Shown here in pieces: positions 54,014 through 62,872 of a DNA stretch of 64,000 bases (the first letter of the stretch is position 1; each line of letters starts with the position of its first letter). The stretch lies in assembly GCA_051006995.1 (NCBI GenBank), contig JBPCSQ010000018.1, positions 1 to 64,000 of the forward strand, given 5' to 3'. Origin of the DNA: JAIQGF01 sp051006995 (GTDB taxonomy: Bacteria > Acidobacteriota > Terriglobia > Terriglobales > Acidobacteriaceae). The notes under the pieces are model-generated. The model had not been told where the DNA came from, searched no databases, and saw only the letters and a program-made list of their open reading frames with translations. Position numbers and translations under genes: made by a program.

Positions 54014-54400
54014 GAGTTTGTGCAGCATTTTGCGATGGGATGAGAGGCAATCTTCCGGTAACGCCACCAAGGTGGGAGGCTAAACCAAAGCAAACGCGTG
54101 CTTTGCAAAAAACAATCTAGCCATGTCAGTTGTTGCAAAACTCTGCGCTTTCAGCGGGCCAGATAAGTTGAAAGGCGCAGATGCCGGCAATACGATTGGC
54201 CAAACGCGCGCAGCGAAACCGGTCACGCCCTCGCGTGCCAGACGGTGTTCCCGCGACTGGGCGATCAGTGACCGTCGGTGAGTTCTGCAGATGGCCAGCG
54301 CCGGTTGTGCAACCGAGTACCGGAGACCATTGGGTGCACTGACGGGCGGTTTGGAATGTGCAGCTGCGCGAGCGCCGTCCACAGCAGGCCGCGTAGGGGA

Positions 54401-54634
54401 TTACGCGGTGTCGGAACCGCGTTCCTCTTCGGCCCGCGCCATGGCCCATGCGTAGGCAACGGAGGCAACGCACACCACGAACAGGTATCCACTTAGAAAG
54501 AACAGTCCACGTGAAGTTACTGGGAGCACGTCTTCGATAATTCTCAACCCGCCCCATTTCAGAGCGCGGACTCCGAGCGAGACAAACAGCGATACCCAGC
54601 CCAGAAGGTACGTGTAGCGAATGATCAGATACAT
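54401..54634 (-). CDS. Small membrane protein
   Basis: 77 aa, two predicted helices: YLLGWVSLFVSLGVRALKWG-like and SRGLFFLSGYLFVVCVASVAYAWAM. Clear ribosome-binding site (AGGAGAGAGAG). Polar acidic tail (RAEEERGSDTA). It is 33 nt below the HD-GYP-like gene in the same direction, so probably co-transcribed. No family recognised. Confidence 0.7.
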   Translation of the reverse strand: MYLIIRYTYLLGWVSLFVSLGVRALKWGGLRIIEDVLPVTSRGLFFLSGYLFVVCVASVAYAWAMARAEEERGSDTA

Positions 54635-54667
54635 CTCTCTCTCCTAGGCGGCTGTGCCGCTCCTTGT

Positions 54668-55690
54668 TCAGAAAGCTCCGGATTCAAACCGTTCCAGCTC
54701 GCGCTGGTCCATGCCGCGCTTGCGGAAGACTGCCACCATGGCATCCACTACATCCGGGTCGTACTCTATGCCGGAGCGCTGCGCGATCCGCTCCACTGCC
54801 TCCGACGGCGATATGCGCGCGTTCCGGGCGCTGGTCAGGGAATCATAAACATCGGCCACCAGCAGGATTCGACCTTCAATCGGGGCGTATGGCAGCGTCT
54901 GCGAACGCTCGGCCTTTTCCATCAGCGCGTGGTGCGCTAGCAGAATCGGGATGATCCTCTGCAGAGCACCGCCCTTCCCCGCGGGCAGTTTGGCGCCCGA
55001 TTCCAAGCTGGCCTCCATGGCGCCTTGCTCCTCTGGACTCATATTCGCTGCCTGATACAGCATCTCTTTCGTGATCCCGACCTTCTCTACCTCGTGCAGC
55101 AGCGCGGCGGCGCGCACGTCCTCCATTTGCTGTTGACTCAAGTTCATCTGCTCCGCCACCTTGGTCGCGGCAATCGATACCCGGTAGGGATGGTTCTGGC
55201 TGTATTTGTTGTCGGAGGCGATGTGCTGCAAGATCATCAGGATCCCGTGGTAGCTCTGTCGCAAGTCCCGCAGGTGCGCTTCCTTGCGCTCGTACAGCGT
55301 GCCCATAAAATAGGCGATCACCACCAGCGTGCCGCCCCAGACCACGAAATCGAACCACGGCTCCTCGGCGATGAAGTCGAAGCTGCGGCCGAGAATCACG
55401 GGGTTCATATAGGCCAGCGCCAGAATCAGAATGACGCTGGCGAAGGCGGTCAGCACGGCGTGGCGCCGGCCATACACATAGGCCGAGTAGATGGTCGGCA
55501 GGACATAGAACCCCAGCAGCATCCGGTGTTGTGCCACCACCGAATTGATCAGCAGGGCAATTCCTAACATCGCCAACAGCAGCCATAGTTCCTTATGGAC
55601 GGAATGCAGCCTGCCGGAGACAAATGATTTCCCGCGAGCGGCAACCGCCGGCGCTTCAGCCGGCCTGGGTTCTACCGTAGTCGAAGACAT
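54668..55690 (-). CDS. Membrane HD-GYP-like protein with altered metal site
   Basis: 340 aa. Four to five hydrophobic helices in the first 130 residues (MASE-like), then an HD-GYP-like domain: NHPYRVSIAATKVAEQM, ALLHEVEKVGI (canonical LLHDIGKIGI), a degenerate GYP-loop region, HHALMEK and ILLVADVYDSLTS. The key HD pair is His199-Glu200, and the usual Gly next to it is also Glu, so cyclic-di-GMP hydrolysis may be lost. Start preceded by GGAG. Confidence 0.85.
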   Translation of the reverse strand: MSSTTVEPRPAEAPAVAARGKSFVSGRLHSVHKELWLLLAMLGIALLINSVVAQHRMLLGFYVLPTIYSAYVYGRRHAVLTAFASVILILALAYMNPVILGRSFDFIAEEPWFDFVVWGGTLVVIAYFMGTLYERKEAHLRDLRQSYHGILMILQHIASDNKYSQNHPYRVSIAATKVAEQMNLSQQQMEDVRAAALLHEVEKVGITKEMLYQAANMSPEEQGAMEASLESGAKLPAGKGGALQRIIPILLAHHALMEKAERSQTLPYAPIEGRILLVADVYDSLTSARNARISPSEAVERIAQRSGIEYDPDVVDAMVAVFRKRGMDQRELERFESGAF

Positions 55691-55723
55691 GAATGACTCC
55701 TCACCGATCGCTTGCGGCTACGT

Positions 55724-56653
55724 TCATTTCGCCCGGGGATGTGTGGAATCGTACACCTGAATTACATGTTTCATCGATAACTGTGTGTACCGCTGGGTCG
55801 TGGCCAATCGTTCATGTCCCAGCATCTCCTGGATCGCCCGCAGGTCGGCGCCTTCTTCCAGCATGTGGGTGCCGAATGCGTGCCGCAAGGTGTGCGGGTG
55901 CATGTCTGGAGATAGGCCTCGCGACACCGCGATCTGCTTCACAATGCGGCCCACGCTGCGGGTCGTCAACCGCCCGCCGCGCCGGTTGATCAGCAGTGCC
56001 GGTGAGGACCTCTTTTTCTCTTTCAGCACCAGTTCCCGCTTTGGCAAATATGTGGACAACGCCGACACTGCCGATTCGCCAAATGGCACCAGCCGCTGCT
56101 TTTTCCCTTTCCCGCGGACCAGGATGGCGCCATTCGACCAGTGCAGGTCGGCCAGATTGATTCCCACCAGTTCCGAGTTGCGTAACCCGCAGCCGTACAG
56201 CAACTCCAGGATCGCGTGGTCGCGCTCGGGGAACGCCGCTGCTTCCGGCATTTCCGCATCGAGCACGGAATTGATCTCCTCGATGGTAGGCACGCGCGGC
56301 AGCTTCTTGGGCAGGCGCGGTGTCGCCACCAGCGCCGCCGGATTCTGCTCCACGATCCCTTCCCTTGCCAGCCAACGATAGAGCGAACGCACCGCCGCCA
56401 GCGACCGCGCTACCGACGTCTTGCTCAACCCACGCTCGTACAAATGCGAAAGGAAGCCACGGATGCGAACGTGGTCTATGTTGCCCCAAGCGGCTGGGCC
56501 GATATAGGCGGCGAACTCTGCCAAATCGCGCGCGTAGGCCGCCAGCGTATGCGGCGACGCGTTGCGCTCCCGCAGGCCGCGCAGGAAGTTGGTAACGCCC
56601 TTCTCGACCTGCGTCGAGCGTCGTCCTTCCGCGGCTTTGCTGGAGCCTTCCAT
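55724..56653 (-). CDS. Tyrosine recombinase XerC-like
   Basis: 309 aa. N-terminal SAM-like domain (FLRGLRERNASPHTLAAYARDL), then the catalytic set: Arg158 (GCGLRNSEL), Lys182/184 (RGKGKKQR), His254-x2-Arg257 (HPHTLRHAFGTHM), His280 (MLGHERL) and Tyr289 (TTQRYTQL). Full length. Its ATG abuts the upstream recombinase stop (TAG-ATG), so the two recombinases are translated from one transcript. Confidence 0.92.
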   Translation of the reverse strand: MEGSSKAAEGRRSTQVEKGVTNFLRGLRERNASPHTLAAYARDLAEFAAYIGPAAWGNIDHVRIRGFLSHLYERGLSKTSVARSLAAVRSLYRWLAREGIVEQNPAALVATPRLPKKLPRVPTIEEINSVLDAEMPEAAAFPERDHAILELLYGCGLRNSELVGINLADLHWSNGAILVRGKGKKQRLVPFGESAVSALSTYLPKRELVLKEKKRSSPALLINRRGGRLTTRSVGRIVKQIAVSRGLSPDMHPHTLRHAFGTHMLEEGADLRAIQEMLGHERLATTQRYTQLSMKHVIQVYDSTHPRAK

Positions 56654-57697
56654 CTAGCCCGGTGCCTCGCCGCTCGGGAATCGCGGCTCGGGGCTCGCAA
56701 CTTTCCTCGCCTTCGCCCTCGGATGATGTTGCAGAAACACCGCCTTCAGCCGGTCCATGGCGATGTGCGTGTAAATCTGCGTCGTCGAAATATCCGCATG
56801 ACCAAGGATGGTCTGCACGGTGCGAAGATCGGCGCCATTTTCCACCATGTGCGTCGCGCAACTATGGCGCAGCATATGCGGCGACGCCGCGCGCCCTCCC
56901 GCGTGCGACGCAGCTTTCACCACCTGCCAGATGCGCTGGCGCGTCAGCCGCCGTGCTCCTCGTCCGATGAACAGCAGTGGCGAGGTCCGATTCGCCGCCA
57001 GCACGCCGCGGGCTTTTCCCAGATATCGGCCCAGCGCTTCCATGGCCGACCGCCCCAACGGCACGATGCGCTCCTTGTCTCCCTTGCCGCGTACCAGCAC
57101 GTAACCCTGCTCCAGCTTCAGGTCTTCCAGTCCCACTCCGACGAGCTCCGATACGCGCAGCGCTCCCCCATAGAGCAGCTCCAGCATGGTCAGGTCGCGC
57201 GAGGCAAGGGCCTGTGCCATAGGCGTCTCGCGTCCGGCACGCGGTGTGAGCAGGGCCTCTGTCTCCTGCCGCGACAGCGCTTTCGGCAGCACTTTCCATT
57301 GCCGGGGCGTGTCAATGTTCAAAGTCGGATCATGCTCGATCACGCGGTCCAGCAGCAGGTACTTGTAAAAATGCCGCAGCGCTGAAAGTTTGCGGGCCAC
57401 GGAACGTCCGTCCACCTGGTGGGAGAACAGCCGGTCGAGAAAATCGCGCACGTCCTGCCGCCGCGCCCGGATCAGCGTTCGTACCGGCTTTTGCTGCTGG
57501 AGAAATTCGGCGAACTGCCGCAAGTCGCGCAGGTACGCCTCCACCGACAACCGCGCCAGCCCTTTTTCGACTTTCAGGTAGTCAACAAAGGAGTGCAGCA
57601 GGGATTCGTTGGGCGGGGACTTGGGCACCTGAAAATTATGTCCGATAATCCGCAGCCTGGGATTAGTGAGGCTGGTTCCGTACCGACCCGTTCGCAT
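56654..57697 (-). CDS. Tyrosine recombinase XerD-like
   Basis: 347 aa. The catalytic set is intact: Arg181 (GALRVSEL), Lys205 (RGKGDKER), His274-x2-Arg277 (PHMLRHSCATHM), His300 (LGHADIS) and Tyr309 (TTQIYTH). The first 25 and last 20 residues extend past the usual XerD, and a GTG at 57628 (VPKSPPN) is an alternative start. Adjacent XerC-like gene suggests a heterotetrameric recombinase pair; a 28-bp 11-6-11 palindrome lies just upstream. Confidence 0.9.
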   Translation of the reverse strand: MRTGRYGTSLTNPRLRIIGHNFQVPKSPPNESLLHSFVDYLKVEKGLARLSVEAYLRDLRQFAEFLQQQKPVRTLIRARRQDVRDFLDRLFSHQVDGRSVARKLSALRHFYKYLLLDRVIEHDPTLNIDTPRQWKVLPKALSRQETEALLTPRAGRETPMAQALASRDLTMLELLYGGALRVSELVGVGLEDLKLEQGYVLVRGKGDKERIVPLGRSAMEALGRYLGKARGVLAANRTSPLLFIGRGARRLTRQRIWQVVKAASHAGGRAASPHMLRHSCATHMVENGADLRTVQTILGHADISTTQIYTHIAMDRLKAVFLQHHPRAKARKVASPEPRFPSGEAPG

Positions 57698-57710
57698 GCA
57701 ATCTCGGGAC

Positions 57711-57738
57711 CATAAGTAACACGCGCATGTTACTTACG
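57711..57738. repeat. 28-bp palindrome with 11-6-11 layout, dif-like architecture
   Basis: Arms cataagtaaca (57711-57721) and tgttacttacg (57728-57738) pair in 10 of 11 positions around the 6-nt centre cgcgca. The total of 28 bp is the size of a dif/Xer core site, and it lies 14 nt above the start of the XerD-like gene. The arms do not match the known dif consensus (ATAA..TTAT next to the centre), so it may instead be an operator. Confidence 0.45.
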
Positions 57739-57751
57739 ACCGGAGTGGCAT

Positions 57752-57782
57752 TAGACATCCTTCGCCTGCGTTCCACTATAAT
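57752..57782 (+). promoter_or_regulatory. Candidate sigma-70-type promoter of the large secreted protein
   Basis: TAGACA (57752-57757) and a perfect TATAAT (57777-57782), spacer 19 nt, longer than the ideal 17. Expected start near 57789, about 75 nt above the ATG. No -24/-12 element fits here. Confidence 0.4.
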
Positions 57783-57865
57783 CCAGCAACCAGAGTCTCT
57801 GGTTGGGGTACTGAGAGAAAGCTAGAGAGCCCAATCGCCTTCTCGCAGCTGTGTCGAATAAGCCC

Positions 57866-60800
57866 ATGTCGCGCTACTTCGGTTGCTTGTTGTTGCTTCT
57901 GGCAGCAGCGAGCGTGAGCTTTGCCGCGGCACAGAACTCAGCGCCCGTTCCCGCGCACACTGAGGCTGCGATTCACTCCAGCCGTCCCAGAGGGCCGCGA
58001 AAATCCAAGTGGAAACAAGCCACGAATGCCGAGCAGCCGGTGTACCGGGCAGGTCAGCCCAGCCGCCGCACCCAAGGCGCTGCGGGAAACGATGGGGCAA
58101 AGCCGGGAACCGTTCCGTTGTTGAGCCATCCCGTCTCCATCAGGGCGGCAAGAGAGTACCGCATGGAATTGGCGACCCCGTTCGACGGCGATCTGCGCAC
58201 GCTGCCGGGGATGCCGCCCAAACGACGTGAGCGGCCGGAGCGCGAGCCTCCGCAGGTCACGCCCGTGCCGCTGCCGGGATCGAGCACCGCCGCTTCCGGC
58301 GGTGGGCCCAGTCTGTCCAGCCAAACTGCCGCGGTGACAAACAGTGCTCCCGCACCATCACCGCTTATCACCTTCGACGGCCTTGACTTCGCCACCTGGG
58401 GTGCGGGACATCCCCCAGATACGAACGGCGACGTGGGTCCCACCTATTACATCCAGACCGTCAACACCTCCATTGGCATTTACCGCAAGAGCGACGGCTT
58501 TCGCGTGGCGGCGTTTACCTTCGACACTTTCATGAGCCAGGGGAATTTCGGCAACCTGTGCGACACCGACAACTTCGGCGATCCGGTCGTGCTCTACGAC
58601 AGCTTCGAAGACCGCTGGATCATTACCGATTTTGCCTTCCAGCTTGACGCTTCTGGCAATGTGATCAATCCGCCGGGCAGTTTTCAGTGTTTCGCCGTCT
58701 CCAAGTCCGGCGATCCCGTCTCCGGAGGCTGGAACTTTTATTCCATCAATACGGCCGGCGGCTTGGGAGACTACCCGAAGTTCGGCGTTTGGCCGGATGG
58801 GCTGTACATGTCGGCCAACATGTTCGATTACGCCGCGAGCGGAGGATTTCAGAACGTCCGCTTGTATGCCTTCAACAAAGCGCAGATGTACGCCGGCGCA
58901 CCGAGCATTCAGGTCATCTCGTTCGATGCTCCCTCGACAGAATTCACCCTGCTTCCCGCCAACGCGCGACTGCAAACCGGAACACCGCCGACCGGCAGCC
59001 CCAATTACTACGCCACCGTTTGGAATTACCTCAACGCGATCACCGTGTGGAAGTTCCACGTGGACTGGAACCGCATTTCGACCTCGACGCTTGCGGGGCC
59101 ATTCAACGTTGCGACCAGCACCTGGTGGGCGCAGTATGCCAGTTCCTGCAGCGGCGGCAATCCCGCAAGCAACTCGGTTGATAGCGTGCCCTCTCCCGCG
59201 AACCGGCTCGACTCGCTTTATCCGCGGCTCATGGTGCAGAACCAGTACACCAATAACGGCGGGATTGAATCGGTGTGGAACTCGCATACGGTAGGGGCGG
59301 GAAACCCGACGATACTTTCCTGTTCCACCCAGGCGGGAGTGCGTTATTACCAGGTCAAGGTCACGGGCGGGAACGTCGAGTCCACGGCCACCCAGTCGTT
59401 CACCTTCAGCCCGGATACCACACTGCACCGGTTCATGCCGAGCGCGGCGGTGAATGGCACCGGCGACCTGGCAATCGGTTACAGCGGCTCGAACGCCACC
59501 ACCAATCCGGTAATGGATTACGCCGGCCGATTGGCAGCGGACCCGGCGAACTCGATCACGCAAACGGAAACTACCTTGATCGCCGGGACCGGCTCGCAGT
59601 CCGGCAAATGCGGGGGTTCGACCTGCATTCGCTGGGGCGATTACAGCGCGATGTCGGTGGATCCGGACGGCTGCACCTTCTGGTACACGAACGAGTACTA
59701 CGCCGTCAGCGGACTGAATGACCTTACGCGTATCGGCGCCTTTCGTTTCCCTACCTGCACCCAAAGCCAGCTCCAAACCGGCGTCGTTCAGGGTTCCGTT
59801 ACTACGAGCGGGAATGCGATCAGCGGCGCGGCCGTACAGCTCGGCTCCAGCAGAAGCACGACCACGGACGGCAATGGGAATTACTCATTCACTGGTGTTC
59901 CGGCAGGCACATATCCAACCCTGTCGGCCAGCTATCCCGGCCTGAACCCCGGCAGTACAACCAATGTTGTTGTGACTAGCGGCGGAACGACGGTGCAGAA
60001 TTTCTCGCTGACTCCAGCAGCAGCCAGCGGGTGCTTCACCGATACCTCGCAAGCCGATTTTCAAACTGGCGTGCCGAGCAATTGCGATCTCGCGGCCAGC
60101 CCGGGGAACGTAATTCTCGCTAGCACTCCGGTTGCGGATCAACAAAACACCTCCGTCACCAACAGCGGCTTCGGGTTCACCAATACCAGTTGGGCAGGCC
60201 AGACGTTCCTCCCTGCCGTGAGCGGGAAGCTGACACGAATTGACCTCGACCTGTTCTGCAGCGGCTGTACCGGCACGACTTCCAACATCACGGTGTCCAT
60301 TCGCGCGACTGCCGGGTCACCACCCGTGCCGACCGGAAGCGATTTGGCGGTGGCGACAATTCCCGCCTTCTCCAGCGGCAGCGGGGGATATTTCACGGCG
60401 AGTTTCAGCAGTCCTGTCACCCTCACCGCGGGGACCACGTATGCCTTCATTTTCCGTGCGGCGACAACGATTTCCGCCGGCACCTATGCGTATGTGTGCA
60501 GTTGCGGAAGTGGCAGCCAGAACACAAATCCGTACGCCAATGGGCAGCGCGTCATCTCGAGCAACAGCGGTTCAAGTTGGACCGCCGACACCACTGCCGG
60601 CGGCGTAGATCTCGGCTTTGTCACCTACATGCAGATGGGCTTCGCGTCCTCGGGGACCTTCGTCTCGTCGCTGAAGGACGCCAATCCTCCGCCGGGCGGA
60701 ACGCCGAACTGGGGGAGCATCTCTTGGAATGCCACAGTTCCGGCCGGCACGACGCTGCAATTCCAGGCAGCAGCAAGCACCAATTCCGCGGGTCCGTTCA

Positions 60801-62734
60801 CTTTCGTTGGACCGGACGGTACCTCGGCGACGTTCTTCAGTAACGGCGCGTCGCTGGCTCAATTTAATGGCAAGCGCTACCTGAAATATGAAGCCCTGCT
60901 GACCAGTGCCGATCCGACGACCACGCCCACCGTAAGCGACGTCAGCGTGTGTTTCAGCAATGCTGTGCCGCCGCCAGCAGCTCCTTCGATCTCGGCAACG
61001 GCGGGAAACACGCAAGTGGCCCTGTCTTGGGCGGCTGTGACCTTCGCCACCAGCTACGACGTGTATCGCGGGAGCGTTGCTGGCGGGGAGAGCTTGCTGA
61101 AATCCGGTGTCACCACAGCCGGATATACCGACACCGCCGTGTCGAACGGGACGACCTACTACTACAAGGTCTCGGCCGTGAACTCCGGGGGCGAAGGGCC
61201 GTTGTCGAATGAAGTGAGCGCGACACCACAGGTTCCGCTGAGCGGCGGTGCATCCTTTGTGAAAACCGATATCAGCACCCAGGGCAACTGGCCGTCGAAC
61301 TACGGCGCCGATGGATTCAACGTGATCGGCGATACCGCCTTGTACCCGAGCTACGCGACAGTCACGCCCTCGGGACAGGGGTCTTACACGTGGGCTTCCT
61401 CCACCACCGACGTCCGCGCGCTGCAAAAAGCCGGCGCCAACGACCGCATCGCAGCCTGCTGGTTTTCGGGCAGCTCGTTCATCCTCGACGTGAATCTCAC
61501 CGGCGGCCTCGCTCATCAAGTCGCAATCTACCTGCTGGATTGGGATTCTACGGTGCGCAATGAAACCATCACCGTTTCGGATGCGGGCACCGGCACGGTA
61601 TTCGATACGCGCACGGTAAGCGGTTTCTCCAACGGCGTATACCTGGTGTGGAACATCACGGGTCACGTAAGAATCAGTGTCACCAACAACGGCTCGGGCG
61701 GCAACGCCGTCATCAGCGGGATCTTCTTCGGTGGTGCACGCCCGCAGACCTCGATCTTCGTCAAGTCTGACACCACGACGCAGGGCAATTGGCAGGCGAA
61801 CTACGGCGCCGACGGATTCAACGTGCTCGGCGATACCGCCTTGTACCCGAGCTACGCGACGGTCACGCCCTCAGGACAGGGGTCTTACACGTGGGCTTCC
61901 TCCACCACCGACGTGCGCGCGCTGCAAAAAGTCAGCGCCAGCGACCGGATCGCTGCCTGCTGGTTTTCGGGAGGCACGTTTAGCCTGGACGTCAATCTCA
62001 CGGATGGCCTCCCACACCAAGTCGCAATCTACCTGCTGGATTGGGATTCAACGGTGCGCAACGAAACTGTCACCGTGCAGGATGTGGCCAGTGGAGCTCT
62101 GCTCGACACTCGGACCGTGAGCGGCTTCTCCAACGGCGTGTACCTGGTGTGGAATATCACCGGCCATGTGAAGATCAGCCTCACCAACAACGCGGCGAGC
62201 AACGCCGTGCTAAGCGGACTTTTCTTCGGCGGAGCACGATCCCAGGCGTCCATCTTTGTTAAGACCGACACCACCACTCAGGGCAACTGGAAAGGCGTTT
62301 ACGGCCTGGACGGGTACAACGTAATCGCCGATACCATTTCGTACCCGAGCTACACGACCGTTAATCCGTCGGGCCAGTCGTCTTACACCTGGGCTTCCTC
62401 TACGACGGACGTGCGCGCGCTGCAAAAAGCATCGGTCAATGACCGTATTGCCGCTTGCTGGTTTTCAGGCACCTCATTCGTCATCGATATCAATCTCACC
62501 GACGGTCTGACCCACCCCCTGGAGCTGTACTTCCTCGACTGGGATCAAAACAATCGCATTGAGACGATCACCGTGAAAAATGCAGTAACCGGCGCGGTGC
62601 TCGACACACGAACCATCAGCAGCTTCTCCAGTGGGATATACCTGCAGTGGAATGTCACCGGTCACGTAACCATCACGGTCACCAATAGCGCCAGTGGCGG
62701 CAACGCCGTCGTCAGCGGCATCTTCTTCCATTGA
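57866..62734 (+). CDS. Large secreted multidomain protein with three C-terminal 166-aa repeats
   Basis: 1622 aa from ATG 57866 (GTG 57851 is alternative). Signal peptide (RYFGCLLLLLAAASVSFAAA), then a proline/arginine-rich linker and a roughly 500-residue domain (ITFDGLDFATWGAGHPPDTNGDVG..., TNEYYAVSG). A CarboxypepD_reg-like beta-sandwich (VQGSVTTSGNAISGAAVQLG) and a DUF4082-like part (FTNTSWAGQTFLPAVSG) follow. An FN3 domain comes next (VALSWAAVTFATSYDVYRG). The last 490 residues are three tandem copies of a 166/167-residue module (GNW..NYGADGFNVIGDTALYPSY, YLLDWDSTVRNET). No catalytic site recognised; surface or matrix role likely. Confidence 0.87.
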   Translation: MSRYFGCLLLLLAAASVSFAAAQNSAPVPAHTEAAIHSSRPRGPRKSKWKQATNAEQPVYRAGQPSRRTQGAAGNDGAKPGTVPLLSHPVSIRAAREYRMELATPFDGDLRTLPGMPPKRRERPEREPPQVTPVPLPGSSTAASGGGPSLSSQTAAVTNSAPAPSPLITFDGLDFATWGAGHPPDTNGDVGPTYYIQTVNTSIGIYRKSDGFRVAAFTFDTFMSQGNFGNLCDTDNFGDPVVLYDSFEDRWIITDFAFQLDASGNVINPPGSFQCFAVSKSGDPVSGGWNFYSINTAGGLGDYPKFGVWPDGLYMSANMFDYAASGGFQNVRLYAFNKAQMYAGAPSIQVISFDAPSTEFTLLPANARLQTGTPPTGSPNYYATVWNYLNAITVWKFHVDWNRISTSTLAGPFNVATSTWWAQYASSCSGGNPASNSVDSVPSPANRLDSLYPRLMVQNQYTNNGGIESVWNSHTVGAGNPTILSCSTQAGVRYYQVKVTGGNVESTATQSFTFSPDTTLHRFMPSAAVNGTGDLAIGYSGSNATTNPVMDYAGRLAADPANSITQTETTLIAGTGSQSGKCGGSTCIRWGDYSAMSVDPDGCTFWYTNEYYAVSGLNDLTRIGAFRFPTCTQSQLQTGVVQGSVTTSGNAISGAAVQLGSSRSTTTDGNGNYSFTGVPAGTYPTLSASYPGLNPGSTTNVVVTSGGTTVQNFSLTPAAASGCFTDTSQADFQTGVPSNCDLAASPGNVILASTPVADQQNTSVTNSGFGFTNTSWAGQTFLPAVSGKLTRIDLDLFCSGCTGTTSNITVSIRATAGSPPVPTGSDLAVATIPAFSSGSGGYFTASFSSPVTLTAGTTYAFIFRAATTISAGTYAYVCSCGSGSQNTNPYANGQRVISSNSGSSWTADTTAGGVDLGFVTYMQMGFASSGTFVSSLKDANPPPGGTPNWGSISWNATVPAGTTLQFQAAASTNSAGPFTFVGPDGTSATFFSNGASLAQFNGKRYLKYEALLTSADPTTTPTVSDVSVCFSNAVPPPAAPSISATAGNTQVALSWAAVTFATSYDVYRGSVAGGESLLKSGVTTAGYTDTAVSNGTTYYYKVSAVNSGGEGPLSNEVSATPQVPLSGGASFVKTDISTQGNWPSNYGADGFNVIGDTALYPSYATVTPSGQGSYTWASSTTDVRALQKAGANDRIAACWFSGSSFILDVNLTGGLAHQVAIYLLDWDSTVRNETITVSDAGTGTVFDTRTVSGFSNGVYLVWNITGHVRISVTNNGSGGNAVISGIFFGGARPQTSIFVKSDTTTQGNWQANYGADGFNVLGDTALYPSYATVTPSGQGSYTWASSTTDVRALQKVSASDRIAACWFSGGTFSLDVNLTDGLPHQVAIYLLDWDSTVRNETVTVQDVASGALLDTRTVSGFSNGVYLVWNITGHVKISLTNNAASNAVLSGLFFGGARSQASIFVKTDTTTQGNWKGVYGLDGYNVIADTISYPSYTTVNPSGQSSYTWASSTTDVRALQKASVNDRIAACWFSGTSFVIDINLTDGLTHPLELYFLDWDQNNRIETITVKNAVTGAVLDTRTISSFSSGIYLQWNVTGHVTITVTNSASGGNAVVSGIFFH
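61256..62731 (+). repeat. Three tandem 498-501-bp repeats in the C-terminus of the large secreted protein
   Basis: Copies begin at 61256, 61757 and 62255. Copies 1 and 2 are nearly identical over long stretches of DNA, for example ggcgataccgccttgtaccc at 61329 and 61829. Copy 3 has the same protein pattern but more base changes, so the first two duplicated more recently or are homogenised by conversion. Confidence 0.85.
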
Positions 62735-62752
62735 CGCTCGGCGCAGGTAGCC

Positions 62753-62770
62753 AACACCTTCTCAGGTGTT
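62753..62770 (+). terminator. Weak intrinsic terminator after the large secreted protein
   Basis: 7-bp stem aacacct / aggtgtt with loop tctc, followed by ttcgtcct. The T-run is poor. Confidence 0.4.
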
Positions 62771-62872
62771 TCGTCCTCCACTCGCACGCTAAACGTTTTC
62801 AGGTGTGACAATGCGGCGGCCCCTGTAGCACGTCCCGTCAGTAGTGACAGGTCGAAGAGAAAAAGAATGGAT

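Larger units (their letters stand above)
53866..54400. other. Intergenic region with control signals, no gene seen
   Basis: 535 nt. The left part is the promoter zone of the PEP-CTERM-like gene: -24/-12 element, then taccacc (53980), ggtggta (53999) and the palindrome ggtacgtacc (54002-54011). From 54080 to 54400 there are only short frames on the minus strand lacking ribosome-binding sites and recognisable motifs. Confidence 0.5.

Noticed and set aside
54080..54382. 100-aa minus-strand open frame
   Set aside because: No ribosome-binding site, no hydrophobic or domain pattern, atypical composition.
55812..56861. 349-aa frame across both recombinase genes
   Set aside because: Same strand but a shifted frame; both Xer catalytic sets are intact in the accepted frames.
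57711..57738. Canonical dif site
   Set aside because: The size fits but the inner arm bases do not match known dif sequences, so it is reported only as a palindrome.
58358..59776. 472-aa minus-strand frame within the large secreted protein
   Set aside because: Arg/Gly/Ala-rich shadow; the plus strand has signal peptide and recognisable domains throughout.
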